This document shows positions 23,687 to 31,212 of a DNA stretch of 64,000 nucleotides, one piece after another. Source of the stretch: Roseiarcus sp035606915 (GTDB lineage: Bacteria; Pseudomonadota; Alphaproteobacteria; Rhizobiales; Beijerinckiaceae); NCBI GenBank assembly GCA_035606915.1, contig DATNDU010000196.1, positions 1-64,000 of the forward strand, read 5' to 3'. Made by a program: the position numbers and the translations under genes. Within the stretch, counting starts at the first letter, position 1. Each line of letters opens with the position of its first letter. The notes beneath the pieces are model-generated. The model had not been told where the DNA came from and made no database searches. It saw only the letters and a program-made list of their open reading frames with translations.

Positions 23687-25217
23687 AATGAATCGCGGCG
23701 TACATGATCTTGTCCTCGGTTGCATCCGCCCGCATCATTTCCTCGACGATCCGGCCGCCGCGCGCAACCAGAATGCGCTCGGAAATGGCAAGAATTTCCG
23801 GCAAGTAGGACGAAATGACAATCACCGCCCTGTTTTCGGCGGCGAGCTTGCGGATCGCCGCGTGGATCTGGGGGATGGCGCTGACGTCCACGCCGCGCGT
23901 CGGCTCGTCGAAGATAACGATGTCAGGCTCCTGAGCCAGGGATTTCCCGACCACGACTTTCTGCTGGTTGCCGCCCGAATATTCGACGATTTTCAAACTG
24001 CGCTTGAGCGCGGAGATAGAGAGCGCGGCGATCCAGGCATCGGCGACGCGCTTCATTTCGCGCGCCGAATAGAAGAAGCGCTTCACGCGCGGCGAGGAGA
24101 GGAAACCAAGGTAGATGTTCTGATCGACCGTCATGGTTTCGAAGAAGCCGTCGATCTTGCGGTCCTCGGTGATATAGGCGATGCCGTCGCGCACCGCTTG
24201 CCGCGGCACCCGATAGCGGATCGGCTTGCCTCGCAGATAGATCATGCCGCCGCGCAGGAAATTGCGCTTGCGCGCCCCACTGATGATCTGAGCGATCTCC
24301 GAACGGCCCGCGCCGACGAGGCCGAAAATGCCGACGACCTCGCCGTCGAAGACGGAGAAAGACATGTTCTTGACGACCCCGCCCATCGTCACGTTCTCGA
24401 CCGAGAGCGCCTTGTCGCCGCGCCTGGCCTGGGGCGCCGTCGTTTCCGGGTCCGCGCCGTGAGCGGCATATTGGCTGGCGGTCTCCTCTCGGCCGACCAT
24501 CATATGCACGAGCGCGTCGCGGGTGACGCCCTTGGCGGGAACCGTTGCAACCAGCTTGCCATCCCGAAGCACGGTGATGCGGTCGGCGATAGCGAGCGCC
24601 TCTTCGAGTGCGTGAGAAATGAAGATGACGCCGGCGCCGCGCTCCCTCAGCGTATTGAGAAGATGAAAGAGATGCTGCGTCTCCTCGGGGGTCAACGAGG
24701 CGGTCGGCTCGTCGAAGATGAAGACCTTGGCGTTGTGGCGCACCGCACGCACGATCTCGACCATCTGCCGTTTGGCGGCGCCCAGGGTCTCGACTAGCGC
24801 CAGGGGATCGACGTTGAAGTTCATCGATTGCAGCGATTGCGCGGCCGCGATGTTGATCCGGCTGTAGACGGTGACCAGAGTCTCCACGCCGAGGTTGAGA
24901 TTCTGCGCCACCGTCATCGAGGGGACGAGGCTCGATTCCTGATAGACCATCGCGACGCCGCCTTCGAGCGCCTCCTTGGGAGAGCTGAATTCGACCTTCC
25001 CGCCTTCGATCAGGTAATCGCCGGAGGTGAGCTTGATCGCCCCGGCGATGGCCTTGCACAGCGTCGATTTGCCGGCGCCGTTTTCACCGAGCAGCGCGTG
25101 GATCTCGCCCCGCCGAAGCTCGAAATTGACGCCCTGAATGGCGTGCAGGCCGCCATAGACCTTGCCTCCGTCAACGATCTGGAGCAGAGGCGGGCTCGCC
25201 TTCACATCCGCGGTCAT
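23685..25217 (-). CDS. sugar-type ABC transporter ATPase with two nucleotide-binding domains (RbsA-like)
   Basis: A 510-residue tandem ATPase of the ribose/xylose (CUT2) class. The first domain has Walker A GENGAGKST (near 46-54) and Walker B FIFDEPTASL with a degenerate signature region. The second has the family's degenerate Walker A (GLVGAGRSE), the signature YSGGNQQKVVVGKSL and an intact Walker B IVIFDEPTRGVDVSA. It follows the free propeller gene with a 4-bp gap and powers the two permeases encoded upstream. CUT2 systems import monosaccharides, but members with catabolic neighbours may carry other polar ligands. Confidence 0.9.
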   Translation of the reverse strand: MTADVKASPPLLQIVDGGKVYGGLHAIQGVNFELRRGEIHALLGENGAGKSTLCKAIAGAIKLTSGDYLIEGGKVEFSSPKEALEGGVAMVYQESSLVPSMTVAQNLNLGVETLVTVYSRINIAAAQSLQSMNFNVDPLALVETLGAAKRQMVEIVRAVRHNAKVFIFDEPTASLTPEETQHLFHLLNTLRERGAGVIFISHALEEALAIADRITVLRDGKLVATVPAKGVTRDALVHMMVGREETASQYAAHGADPETTAPQARRGDKALSVENVTMGGVVKNMSFSVFDGEVVGIFGLVGAGRSEIAQIISGARKRNFLRGGMIYLRGKPIRYRVPRQAVRDGIAYITEDRKIDGFFETMTVDQNIYLGFLSSPRVKRFFYSAREMKRVADAWIAALSISALKRSLKIVEYSGGNQQKVVVGKSLAQEPDIVIFDEPTRGVDVSAIPQIHAAIRKLAAENRAVIVISSYLPEILAISERILVARGGRIVEEMMRADATEDKIMYAAIH

Positions 25218-25221
25218 CGGC

Positions 25222-26328
25222 TCAATCCCTTCCTGGCGGCAGCTCGACCAAACAATTGCGGCCCTTGGAGACCGCGATCACCCGCGCCCCGACCGGACGG
25301 ACAGTGACGACGCCGTGGACGCGCCCGTCGACGCGACTGTGCAGGCTGTCGATCGCTTCGCCGTCGCCGCCGAGGCTCGCCACAAGGCCGTAGGAGCGCG
25401 CCGGCGCCCAAGGCTTCTGGATGCCGAGCTTCTTGATCCGACCGATCTGCGTCGGCTCGCGATAGTTGAAGCGGCCATCGAGCGCCGGGCCGATCCAAAG
25501 CTCGGGCGGCACCGTGCGCATCATTTCGTCGCAGAACGCCCGCTCGCGCAGCACAAATTCCGTGAGTTGGGTGCGAAGGCCAAAAAACGCCATCCAGTAG
25601 CCGCCCTGATTGTTTCGCGACAGGCGGGCGGGATAGCCGCTGTAGTTCTTCGTAATCACGCGCCCGGCCGATCCCGCGCGCGCGACGGCGCTCAACCGAT
25701 GCGTCCAGGATTCTGCGATCCAAATCTCGCCGCCGTCGTGCGAGACCGCCAAGCCGAGCGGCCAAGCCAGCTTGTCTCTGAGAACGCGGGCGTTGGCGAG
25801 GCCCGCGTCACAGGCGATGAGCCGCCCCGAGGGGGGCAGGTTTTGCATGAGGTCGGCGAGCCAGAGTTCGGGGGCGTTCGCCCGCGATCCGTCCGTCAGA
25901 TAGATCGCGCCGTCTGGCGCCACATCGACGGACAGCGGGCAGGCGAGCGGTTCGCCATTGACCGCTTCCAACCGGCCTATGACCTCGCCCGCCCGCGACA
26001 GGGCGAGAAGACCGTGGCCGGAGACGCAGGCGAGCAGGCGCCCGTCCGCGGTCCAGGCGAGGCCGCCAACGGACGCCTGGAAGTGCGCGAAAATGCTGTG
26101 CGTCGCGAAATCATCGCCGGCGCAGCGCAGGATGTCGCATCCGCAGGACACATAGAGCGCGCCGTCAGGACCAAGCGCGATGTCGTCGGGCCTGTCGATT
26201 TCGACGCCGACCTGACGCGCCCGGTCGAGCCGCTGGTTGGGCGAGAAGGCGCCGTCCAGCACTGGAATCACGTGCAGCTCCCGGTTGGGGAACAGCACCC
26301 GGTCGATGATGTCGCCTAGGAGGGGCAT
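25222..26328 (-). CDS. strictosidine-synthase/SMP-30-like beta-propeller protein
   Basis: A 368-residue six-bladed propeller protein of the strictosidine-synthase-like/SMP-30 superfamily, probably a lactonase or related hydrolase. Propeller repeats such as DRPDDIALGPDGALYVSCG and CPLSVDVAPDGAIYLTDGS are clear. The segment YSGYPARLSRNNQGGYWMAF is typical of strictosidine-synthase-like proteins. There is no signal peptide. It is homologous to the C-terminal half of the permease fusion encoded just upstream (compare GYCDNINRASDGKYWLAFVG there), so the pair arose by duplication. Four bases separate it from each neighbour in the ABC operon. It likely processes the imported ligand in the cytoplasm; the substrate is unknown. 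Confidence 0.82.
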   Translation of the reverse strand: MPLLGDIIDRVLFPNRELHVIPVLDGAFSPNQRLDRARQVGVEIDRPDDIALGPDGALYVSCGCDILRCAGDDFATHSIFAHFQASVGGLAWTADGRLLACVSGHGLLALSRAGEVIGRLEAVNGEPLACPLSVDVAPDGAIYLTDGSRANAPELWLADLMQNLPPSGRLIACDAGLANARVLRDKLAWPLGLAVSHDGGEIWIAESWTHRLSAVARAGSAGRVITKNYSGYPARLSRNNQGGYWMAFFGLRTQLTEFVLRERAFCDEMMRTVPPELWIGPALDGRFNYREPTQIGRIKKLGIQKPWAPARSYGLVASLGGDGEAIDSLHSRVDGRVHGVVTVRPVGARVIAVSKGRNCLVELPPGRD

Positions 26329-26332
26329 GACG

Positions 26333-28444
26333 TCAGACGGCTCCCCAATAAGACTTGTGCGCCTCCCACGTCGGGTCGGCGTCGGCCAGGTGGATGCGGC
26401 CGATGCGATTGTTTTCGAGGCCGCCGATGTAGAGAAACCCCTTATGCTCGCGCACCGAGGTGATGGTGGGATGCGAAAGGCCGCCGGGGTCCCACAGCGA
26501 TTCGGTGACGACGCCGGCGTCGTCGAACTTGATGACGCAGCCGTAGTTTATGCCCGGGCACAGCCATTCGTCGGGCGGAATCTGCTTCACCATTCGGGTG
26601 CGGAAGCTGGGGTTTCGCATCGCGAGGTCATAGACCGGCGAGCGCAGGCCCACGAACGCCAGCCAGTACTTGCCGTCCGAAGCCCGGTTGATGTTGTCGC
26701 AATAGCCTGGAAGGTTGTCGATGAGCAGTTCGCTTGTTCCCGCTTTCGGGCCGGCGATCCAGTAGCGGTTGATCTGGCAGAGCCAGGTGCTGGCCCATAA
26801 GACCGACTGCCCGTCGTGCGAGATGCAAATGCCGTTCGGAAACGTGAGGTTCTTGAGGATCGTCTTCGTCACGCCTGTCTTTGGATCGTGACAAATGAGG
26901 CGGCCGTTGCCGCGGCCCTCGAAACCGTCGAGCGCCCAGTCGGTCAGTTCATAGCGGGTCGAGGCTTCGCTGAAGTAGATTTTGCCGTCGGGCGCGACGT
27001 CCAGATCGTCAGCGAGATAGAGGCGCGAATCGTCCTTGAGGCGCGTGCGCGTGCGATTGGTGCGGTCCGTCACCTTGAAGATCGACCGATCTGGCCGAAC
27101 GCCATACACGCCCATGCCGGCAATACAACCGAGCAGGTTTTGATCCCTGTCGAATGCAAGGCCAAGGGGGCGCCCGCCGATGCGCGCGAATTCCTCGCGC
27201 ACGGAATAGTCCGGGGCCAGGAAGCGGATGATCGAACCGTTGCGATTGACGGTGTATAGATTGTCGCTTCGGTCGAGGATGACGTCCTCCGGGCCTTCGA
27301 TCCGGTTGAGGGCGATCGCCTGCGCGTTCTTCAGTCGGTCGTTTTCGGCAAACACGCTGCCGCTGCCGCGAGCAATCGAGGGCGGCGGGTCGAAATCGAC
27401 CCAGCTCGGCGTGACATAGACCTTCTGGAGCATATCGCCCTTGTTCTTCACCCATTTGACGTTGAAGCCGACGGCGGCGAGCAGAATGATTCCGATGAGT
27501 GCGGTGGTGAGATTGCCTGAAACGCCCATGCGGACGAGGCCGCTGATGAGCATGAAGATAATCGCCGCGCCCATGATCGCGCGCGCGATCGTTCCACGGC
27601 CGCCCGAAAGGCTGATGCCGCCAAGCACGACGGCGGCGAGCGCGTTGATCTCCCAGCCGACGCCGGTGTCGGTGCCGGAACTGTTCTGCCGGGCAGCGTA
27701 GAAGATGCCGGCGAGCGCCGCGATCGCTCCCGAGATCACATAGGTTGAGAACAACGCACGCTTGACATTGATGCCGGCATGGCGCGCCGCTTTGCGGCTC
27801 GATCCCACCGCCATGATGTGCACGCCGGGTTTGATGCGCGTTAGAAAGAAATGCGTCCCGACCGTAAGAACGACAAGCGCGACCATGTTGGATGGAATTC
27901 CAAGAATGGAGCCGGCGCCCATGAAGTCCCAGACCGAGGAACCGCTGCCGATGTTCGCAAGCGCGTCGGTGAAAGCCCCCGTCGCCTTATTGTAGGAGGC
28001 GCGGACGATAATGAGGACGACGAGCGTGGTCAGAAAAGGCCTCGTTTTGCCATAAGCAATCAAGCCGCCATTCAAAGCGCCTATCAGGGCGCCAAACAAT
28101 ATGACGAGAAAGATCATCACCGGCAACGGCAGACCGAGGATGAGATAGAAATACAGCGCGAGGAAATTAGCCATCGCAAAGACGACGCCGACCGAGAGGT
28201 CCATGCCTCCGGACAGCACCGAGAACGCCATGGCGATCGCCACCATGCCCTGCTCGGCGAAATTGAGCATGAGACTCTGTAGGCTGGCTGCGCTGAGGTA
28301 GCGCGGTATCGTCAATGCGAAATACAGGAAGACTACGATCGTCAGCGTGAACGGGATAATCGGCTCCATCCAGCGCTTCTCGAGCAATTCGCCGAGAAAG
28401 AGCTGAGGAGAGTGCTGATGCCAGAAACGCTGCAAACTTTTCAT
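26333..28444 (-). CDS. fusion of a sugar-type ABC permease with a strictosidine-synthase/SMP-30-like propeller
   Basis: A 703-residue fusion. Residues about 1-335 form an RbsC-type permease (BPD_transp_2) with many hydrophobic helices and the family signature VVLGGISLSGGRGTIARAI. From about 365 to 703 the protein is a soluble beta-propeller (RIEGPEDVILDRSDNLYTVN; ADDLDVAPDGKIYFSEA; LPGYCDNINRASDGKYWLAF). No stop or frameshift separates the halves; the linker around DMLQKVYVTPSW continues smoothly. RbsC-type permeases place the C-terminus in the cytoplasm, so the propeller would receive substrate as it leaves the channel. A channelled import-hydrolysis unit is inferred. The neighbouring free propeller is a paralogue of this domain. 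Confidence 0.9.
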   Translation of the reverse strand: MKSLQRFWHQHSPQLFLGELLEKRWMEPIIPFTLTIVVFLYFALTIPRYLSAASLQSLMLNFAEQGMVAIAMAFSVLSGGMDLSVGVVFAMANFLALYFYLILGLPLPVMIFLVILFGALIGALNGGLIAYGKTRPFLTTLVVLIIVRASYNKATGAFTDALANIGSGSSVWDFMGAGSILGIPSNMVALVVLTVGTHFFLTRIKPGVHIMAVGSSRKAARHAGINVKRALFSTYVISGAIAALAGIFYAARQNSSGTDTGVGWEINALAAVVLGGISLSGGRGTIARAIMGAAIIFMLISGLVRMGVSGNLTTALIGIILLAAVGFNVKWVKNKGDMLQKVYVTPSWVDFDPPPSIARGSGSVFAENDRLKNAQAIALNRIEGPEDVILDRSDNLYTVNRNGSIIRFLAPDYSVREEFARIGGRPLGLAFDRDQNLLGCIAGMGVYGVRPDRSIFKVTDRTNRTRTRLKDDSRLYLADDLDVAPDGKIYFSEASTRYELTDWALDGFEGRGNGRLICHDPKTGVTKTILKNLTFPNGICISHDGQSVLWASTWLCQINRYWIAGPKAGTSELLIDNLPGYCDNINRASDGKYWLAFVGLRSPVYDLAMRNPSFRTRMVKQIPPDEWLCPGINYGCVIKFDDAGVVTESLWDPGGLSHPTITSVREHKGFLYIGGLENNRIGRIHLADADPTWEAHKSYWGAV

Positions 28445-28504
28445 TGATGGGTTCCGTCTCCGCTATGCAGGAGGTCGCCGCCGGCGTTGACGTTGCATTT
28501 TCGC

Positions 28505-28538
28505 AAAAACGAGGCCCGCGCCCAATTTGGGCGCGGGC
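28505..28538 (-). terminator. intra-operon stem-loop with T-tract after the binding-protein gene
   Basis: GCCCGCGCCCA (28514-28524), a 3-base loop and TGGGCGCGGGC (28528-28538) form a perfect 11-bp stem. Read on the minus strand, the direction of the operon, it lies 10 bases after the binding-protein stop and is followed by CTCGTTTTTG. It resembles a rho-independent terminator that would attenuate transcription or protect the 3' end, so that the binding protein is made in excess over the membrane subunits. Confidence 0.75.
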
Positions 28539-28548
28539 GCGATATGTC

Positions 28549-29580
28549 TTATTTCGCGCCTTTCGGCACGGTGAAGCAATACCCTCGATCGGCCTTCGAC
28601 TTCACCCAGGCGGGTGTCGTGTAGTAGGCGATGTGCTTGGAGCCCGGCTTGTCGCCGTTCTGGAGCAGCGCGATCACGGCGTCGACGATCGTCTGCCCCT
28701 GGATATCCGCGCGGTACGACAAGTTGCGATAGTAGGCGCCCGCCTCCAGATGATCGCAATCGGCCGGCTGTCCGTCGCTCGCGACGTAGATTTTCACCTG
28801 GTCGCCCTTGTTGGCGGCCTTGATCGCCTGCGCGGCGCCTGCGGCCTGCGGACCCCAGACGCTCAGGATTGCGCACAGCTTGGGGTGCTGCTGCAATACC
28901 GTCGTAGTGATGTCGCCGGCCTTGTTGGCGTCCCAGTTCGTCGGTTGCGAGGAGACAATCTTGATTGACGGATCGGTCTTGAAGACCTCCATGGCGCCGT
29001 TCTTCATGTCGAGCGAATACGCAGCCGTCGCCTCGCCCTCGAGAATCGACACTTCCCCGGAACTCTTGCCGCCGCCGCAGCGATCGATGATCGCTCGGGC
29101 GATCTTGCGGCCCATGTCCCTGGCGTCGACGCCGACGTAAGCGTCTGTGAGCGTATTCGAGGCCATGTTGACCTGAACTACGTAGATGCCTGCGTCCATC
29201 GCACGCTTCAACTCTCTGGCCAGCAGCGTGACATTGGGGTTCTGCACAACGATCACGTCAGGGTGTTCGTTGATGTAATCGCCGACCGTCTGCAACTGAA
29301 CGTCGGATTTGAAGTTTGCATCTCGCGTTTCGAGCGCAATGCCATAATCGTCGAATCGATTCTTCATCACGCGGGTCCACTCGGATTCCAGCACGCCGAG
29401 CCACACCGGCGCCCAGGCGACCTTCTTGCCCTTCAGCGCCTTGTCGAACTGAACGCGCAATTGCTGGCGCGCCTCGGAAGCCTTCGCGGGCGTCGCGGTG
29501 CTCCACCCCGCCGCCGCGAGCAGAACCGCGACGCTCAGTCCCGCCGCGATCTTTGTGCAAGCCATTGTTCTTCTGGTCAT
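28549..29580 (-). CDS. sugar-type ABC transporter periplasmic binding protein (RbsB-like)
   Basis: A 343-residue periplasmic binding protein of the ribose-binding (Peripla_BP_4) family. The N-terminus MTRRTMACTKIAAGLSVAVL is a signal peptide, with a probable cut near AKA-SEA. The mature part shows the typical folds (KKVAWAPVWLGVLESEW; HPDVIVVQNPNVTLLARELK; DVIVV... and KIYVASDGQ). ATG 29580 is preceded by GGGAGGATGAC, which fixes the start over a longer open frame. It is followed by a stem-loop and the permease fusion. It supplies ligand to the two permeases. The ligand is not identifiable from sequence. Confidence 0.88.
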   Translation of the reverse strand: MTRRTMACTKIAAGLSVAVLLAAAGWSTATPAKASEARQQLRVQFDKALKGKKVAWAPVWLGVLESEWTRVMKNRFDDYGIALETRDANFKSDVQLQTVGDYINEHPDVIVVQNPNVTLLARELKRAMDAGIYVVQVNMASNTLTDAYVGVDARDMGRKIARAIIDRCGGGKSSGEVSILEGEATAAYSLDMKNGAMEVFKTDPSIKIVSSQPTNWDANKAGDITTTVLQQHPKLCAILSVWGPQAAGAAQAIKAANKGDQVKIYVASDGQPADCDHLEAGAYYRNLSYRADIQGQTIVDAVIALLQNGDKPGSKHIAYYTTPAWVKSKADRGYCFTVPKGAK

Positions 29581-29632
29581 GTCATCCTCCCATGGTGTTG
29601 GCCGAAGTCCGCGGCCTTTCGGTGAAGGTTGT

Positions 29633-30640
29633 TCAATCGCCTTGCTTGGACGTCTCCTCGTCGTGAGGGTGTAGATAGGAGTCGAGCACGATGGCGACGA
29701 GCAGCATGATCCCCTTGATGATGTTCTGGGTTTCAACGTCCATGTCCATAATGGTCATGCCGTTCAGCAACACGCCGATGAGCAGCGTGCCGGCGACGAC
29801 GCTCATCACGTCGCCGCGTCCGCCGACGAGGCTTACGCCGCCGAGCACAACCACCATGATGACGTCGAAGATGAGCGTCGATTCGGCGACTTGCAGGTGC
29901 ATCAGCGCCGTTTCGGAGATCATCACCACGCCGCCGACGTAGCCGATGGCCGCGCACAGCGCGTATTCCATCATGGTGAGCGGGCGCGTCGGCAAACCGG
30001 TCAGCCGCGCCGCTTCCGGATTGTCGCCATGCGCGTAGACGAATTTTCCGAGCACCGTGCGCGACAGGAAGAGGTGGACCACGATCGCGGTCGCCGCAAA
30101 GACGACGATGGGCGCCGGAACGCCGCCCCAGATGTTGCCTCCAAGCGCAAGAAAGCCGTCGTGGCCCTTCGATAGATAGACGACGTAATGTTGCACCTCG
30201 GTCGTGCGAACGATTCCGAGCACAGCGAGGCTGGAAGCCAGGGTGGTCAGCAGGGGCGGCATCTCGACCACCGAGATGAGAAACCCGTTGACGACGCCAA
30301 TCAACACGACAATCGCGAAGCCGACCAGCAGCGCAAAATACGTCGCGTAACCTGAGTTCATCATAATGATGACGATCGCCGTCGACGCCGCGAAAGACGC
30401 GACCTGCGACAGGTCGAGGCCGCGGCCGATGACGACGACCGCCATGCCGAGCGCGAGGATGCCGAGAATGGAGATGTTGCGGGCGAGCGCGAAAAAGTTT
30501 CCGAGCGTGAAGAAGCCGGGCAGTGTGAGCGAGAAGACCGCGACAAGGATGATGCACATGGCCAGCACGGCCAGCGTCTGCGTCGGCTTTTTTCGCGATG
30601 GCGTACCGCCCTGGCCGATCACGCGCCCTCCCAAGGACAT
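29633..30640 (-). CDS. sugar-type ABC transporter permease (RbsC-like)
   Basis: A 335-residue inner-membrane permease of the CUT2 family, with about nine hydrophobic helices and the coupling signature VLGGVSLVGGRGDVMSVVAG near the C-terminus. ATG 30640 (MSLGGRVIG) is preferred; a GTG at 30679 in the same frame lies inside the operator. It is the first gene of the minus-strand operon, 52 bases before the binding protein. With the permease half of the fusion it probably forms a heterodimeric channel. Confidence 0.88.
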   Translation of the reverse strand: MSLGGRVIGQGGTPSRKKPTQTLAVLAMCIILVAVFSLTLPGFFTLGNFFALARNISILGILALGMAVVVIGRGLDLSQVASFAASTAIVIIMMNSGYATYFALLVGFAIVVLIGVVNGFLISVVEMPPLLTTLASSLAVLGIVRTTEVQHYVVYLSKGHDGFLALGGNIWGGVPAPIVVFAATAIVVHLFLSRTVLGKFVYAHGDNPEAARLTGLPTRPLTMMEYALCAAIGYVGGVVMISETALMHLQVAESTLIFDVIMVVVLGGVSLVGGRGDVMSVVAGTLLIGVLLNGMTIMDMDVETQNIIKGIMLLVAIVLDSYLHPHDEETSKQGD

Positions 30641-30670
30641 TTTCGGTTCGTCGCGTCGAGAATAACAAAA

Positions 30671-30701
30671 TGTATCCACGTGTCAATTATTGTATCCACA
30701 A
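30671..30701. promoter_or_regulatory. predicted GntR operator pair at the ABC operon promoter
   Basis: TGTATCCAC occurs at 30671-30679 and again at 30691-30699, exactly 20 bases (two helical turns) apart, just upstream of the permease start. The second copy sits within TTGTATCCACAA (30690-30701), which has the outer TTGT...ACAA arms of FadR-type GntR sites. A third copy in inverse orientation (GTGGATAC) is at 30752-30759. Control by the GntR protein encoded inside this operon is inferred. Confidence 0.65.
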
Positions 30702-30751
30702 AGGCGAATTCCGGCGCATTCGGGGCGGGTTTTGGCGCTCTGAACGGCATC

Positions 30752-30759
30752 GTGGATAC
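30752..30759. promoter_or_regulatory. third GTATCCAC-type site, inverse orientation
   Basis: GTGGATAC is the reverse complement of the GTATCCAC core found twice at 30671-30699. At about 60 bases upstream of those copies it could be an auxiliary site allowing DNA looping. Alone it is too short to be convincing; its weight comes from clustering. Confidence 0.4.
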
Positions 30760-30846
30760 GGTGGATGCCGCGACGTCTCGCTGGCCGAGGTGGGGATTTC
30801 CGCCGCGGGGCACGGCTTTCGGTTGAAGGGCTCGTATCATTTCCTC

Positions 30847-30986
30847 CCGCCATCGCGAACGAAGCGAAGCGATCCAGAGCCTCCCCCCTGCGCAAAAGGT
30901 TCTCGGTTGAACTCGCAACGCAATGGCCACTCGCCAACCGCAGCGTCACGGCGCGGCTGGATGGCTTCGCTTCGCTCGCCATGACG
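30847..30986. repeat. intergenic element bounded by 30-base inverted repeats with GAAGCGAAGC cores
   Basis: The left arm at 30847-30877 contains GCGAACGAAGCGAAGCGATC. The right arm at 30957-30986, read in reverse complement, contains GCGAGCGAAGCGAAGCCATC. The arms match at most positions and enclose about 80 bases without coding features. This is the form of the mobile non-autonomous or palindromic intergenic repeats frequent in Hyphomicrobiales. It lies upstream of the ABC operon promoter. Confidence 0.7.
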
Positions 30987-31212
30987 GAGACCGAGGCTCT
31001 CACCCGAAAACCGTATGAGAATCTCTTTTAATGCCGGGGGCGCGATTGGTCGCCGCCTCGATGCGCGGGCCAGCCGCCTGTCCGAATATCTTCGTCAAGC
31101 GGGGTGGGCTGACGATGCGCCGCAGCGGCTTCGCCTTTCCCACTCATGACGAGCCGCCGCCGCTTACCGCATCGCGGGCTGGACGCAGCGCCTGCGCCCT
31201 CGTTGGCCGCGG
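30987..31212. other. gap without a convincing gene
   Basis: Between the inverted-repeat element and the acyl-CoA dehydrogenase stop, frames on both strands are Arg/Pro-rich and match nothing recognisable. No terminator with a T-tract was seen. I see no feature here. Confidence 0.4.
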
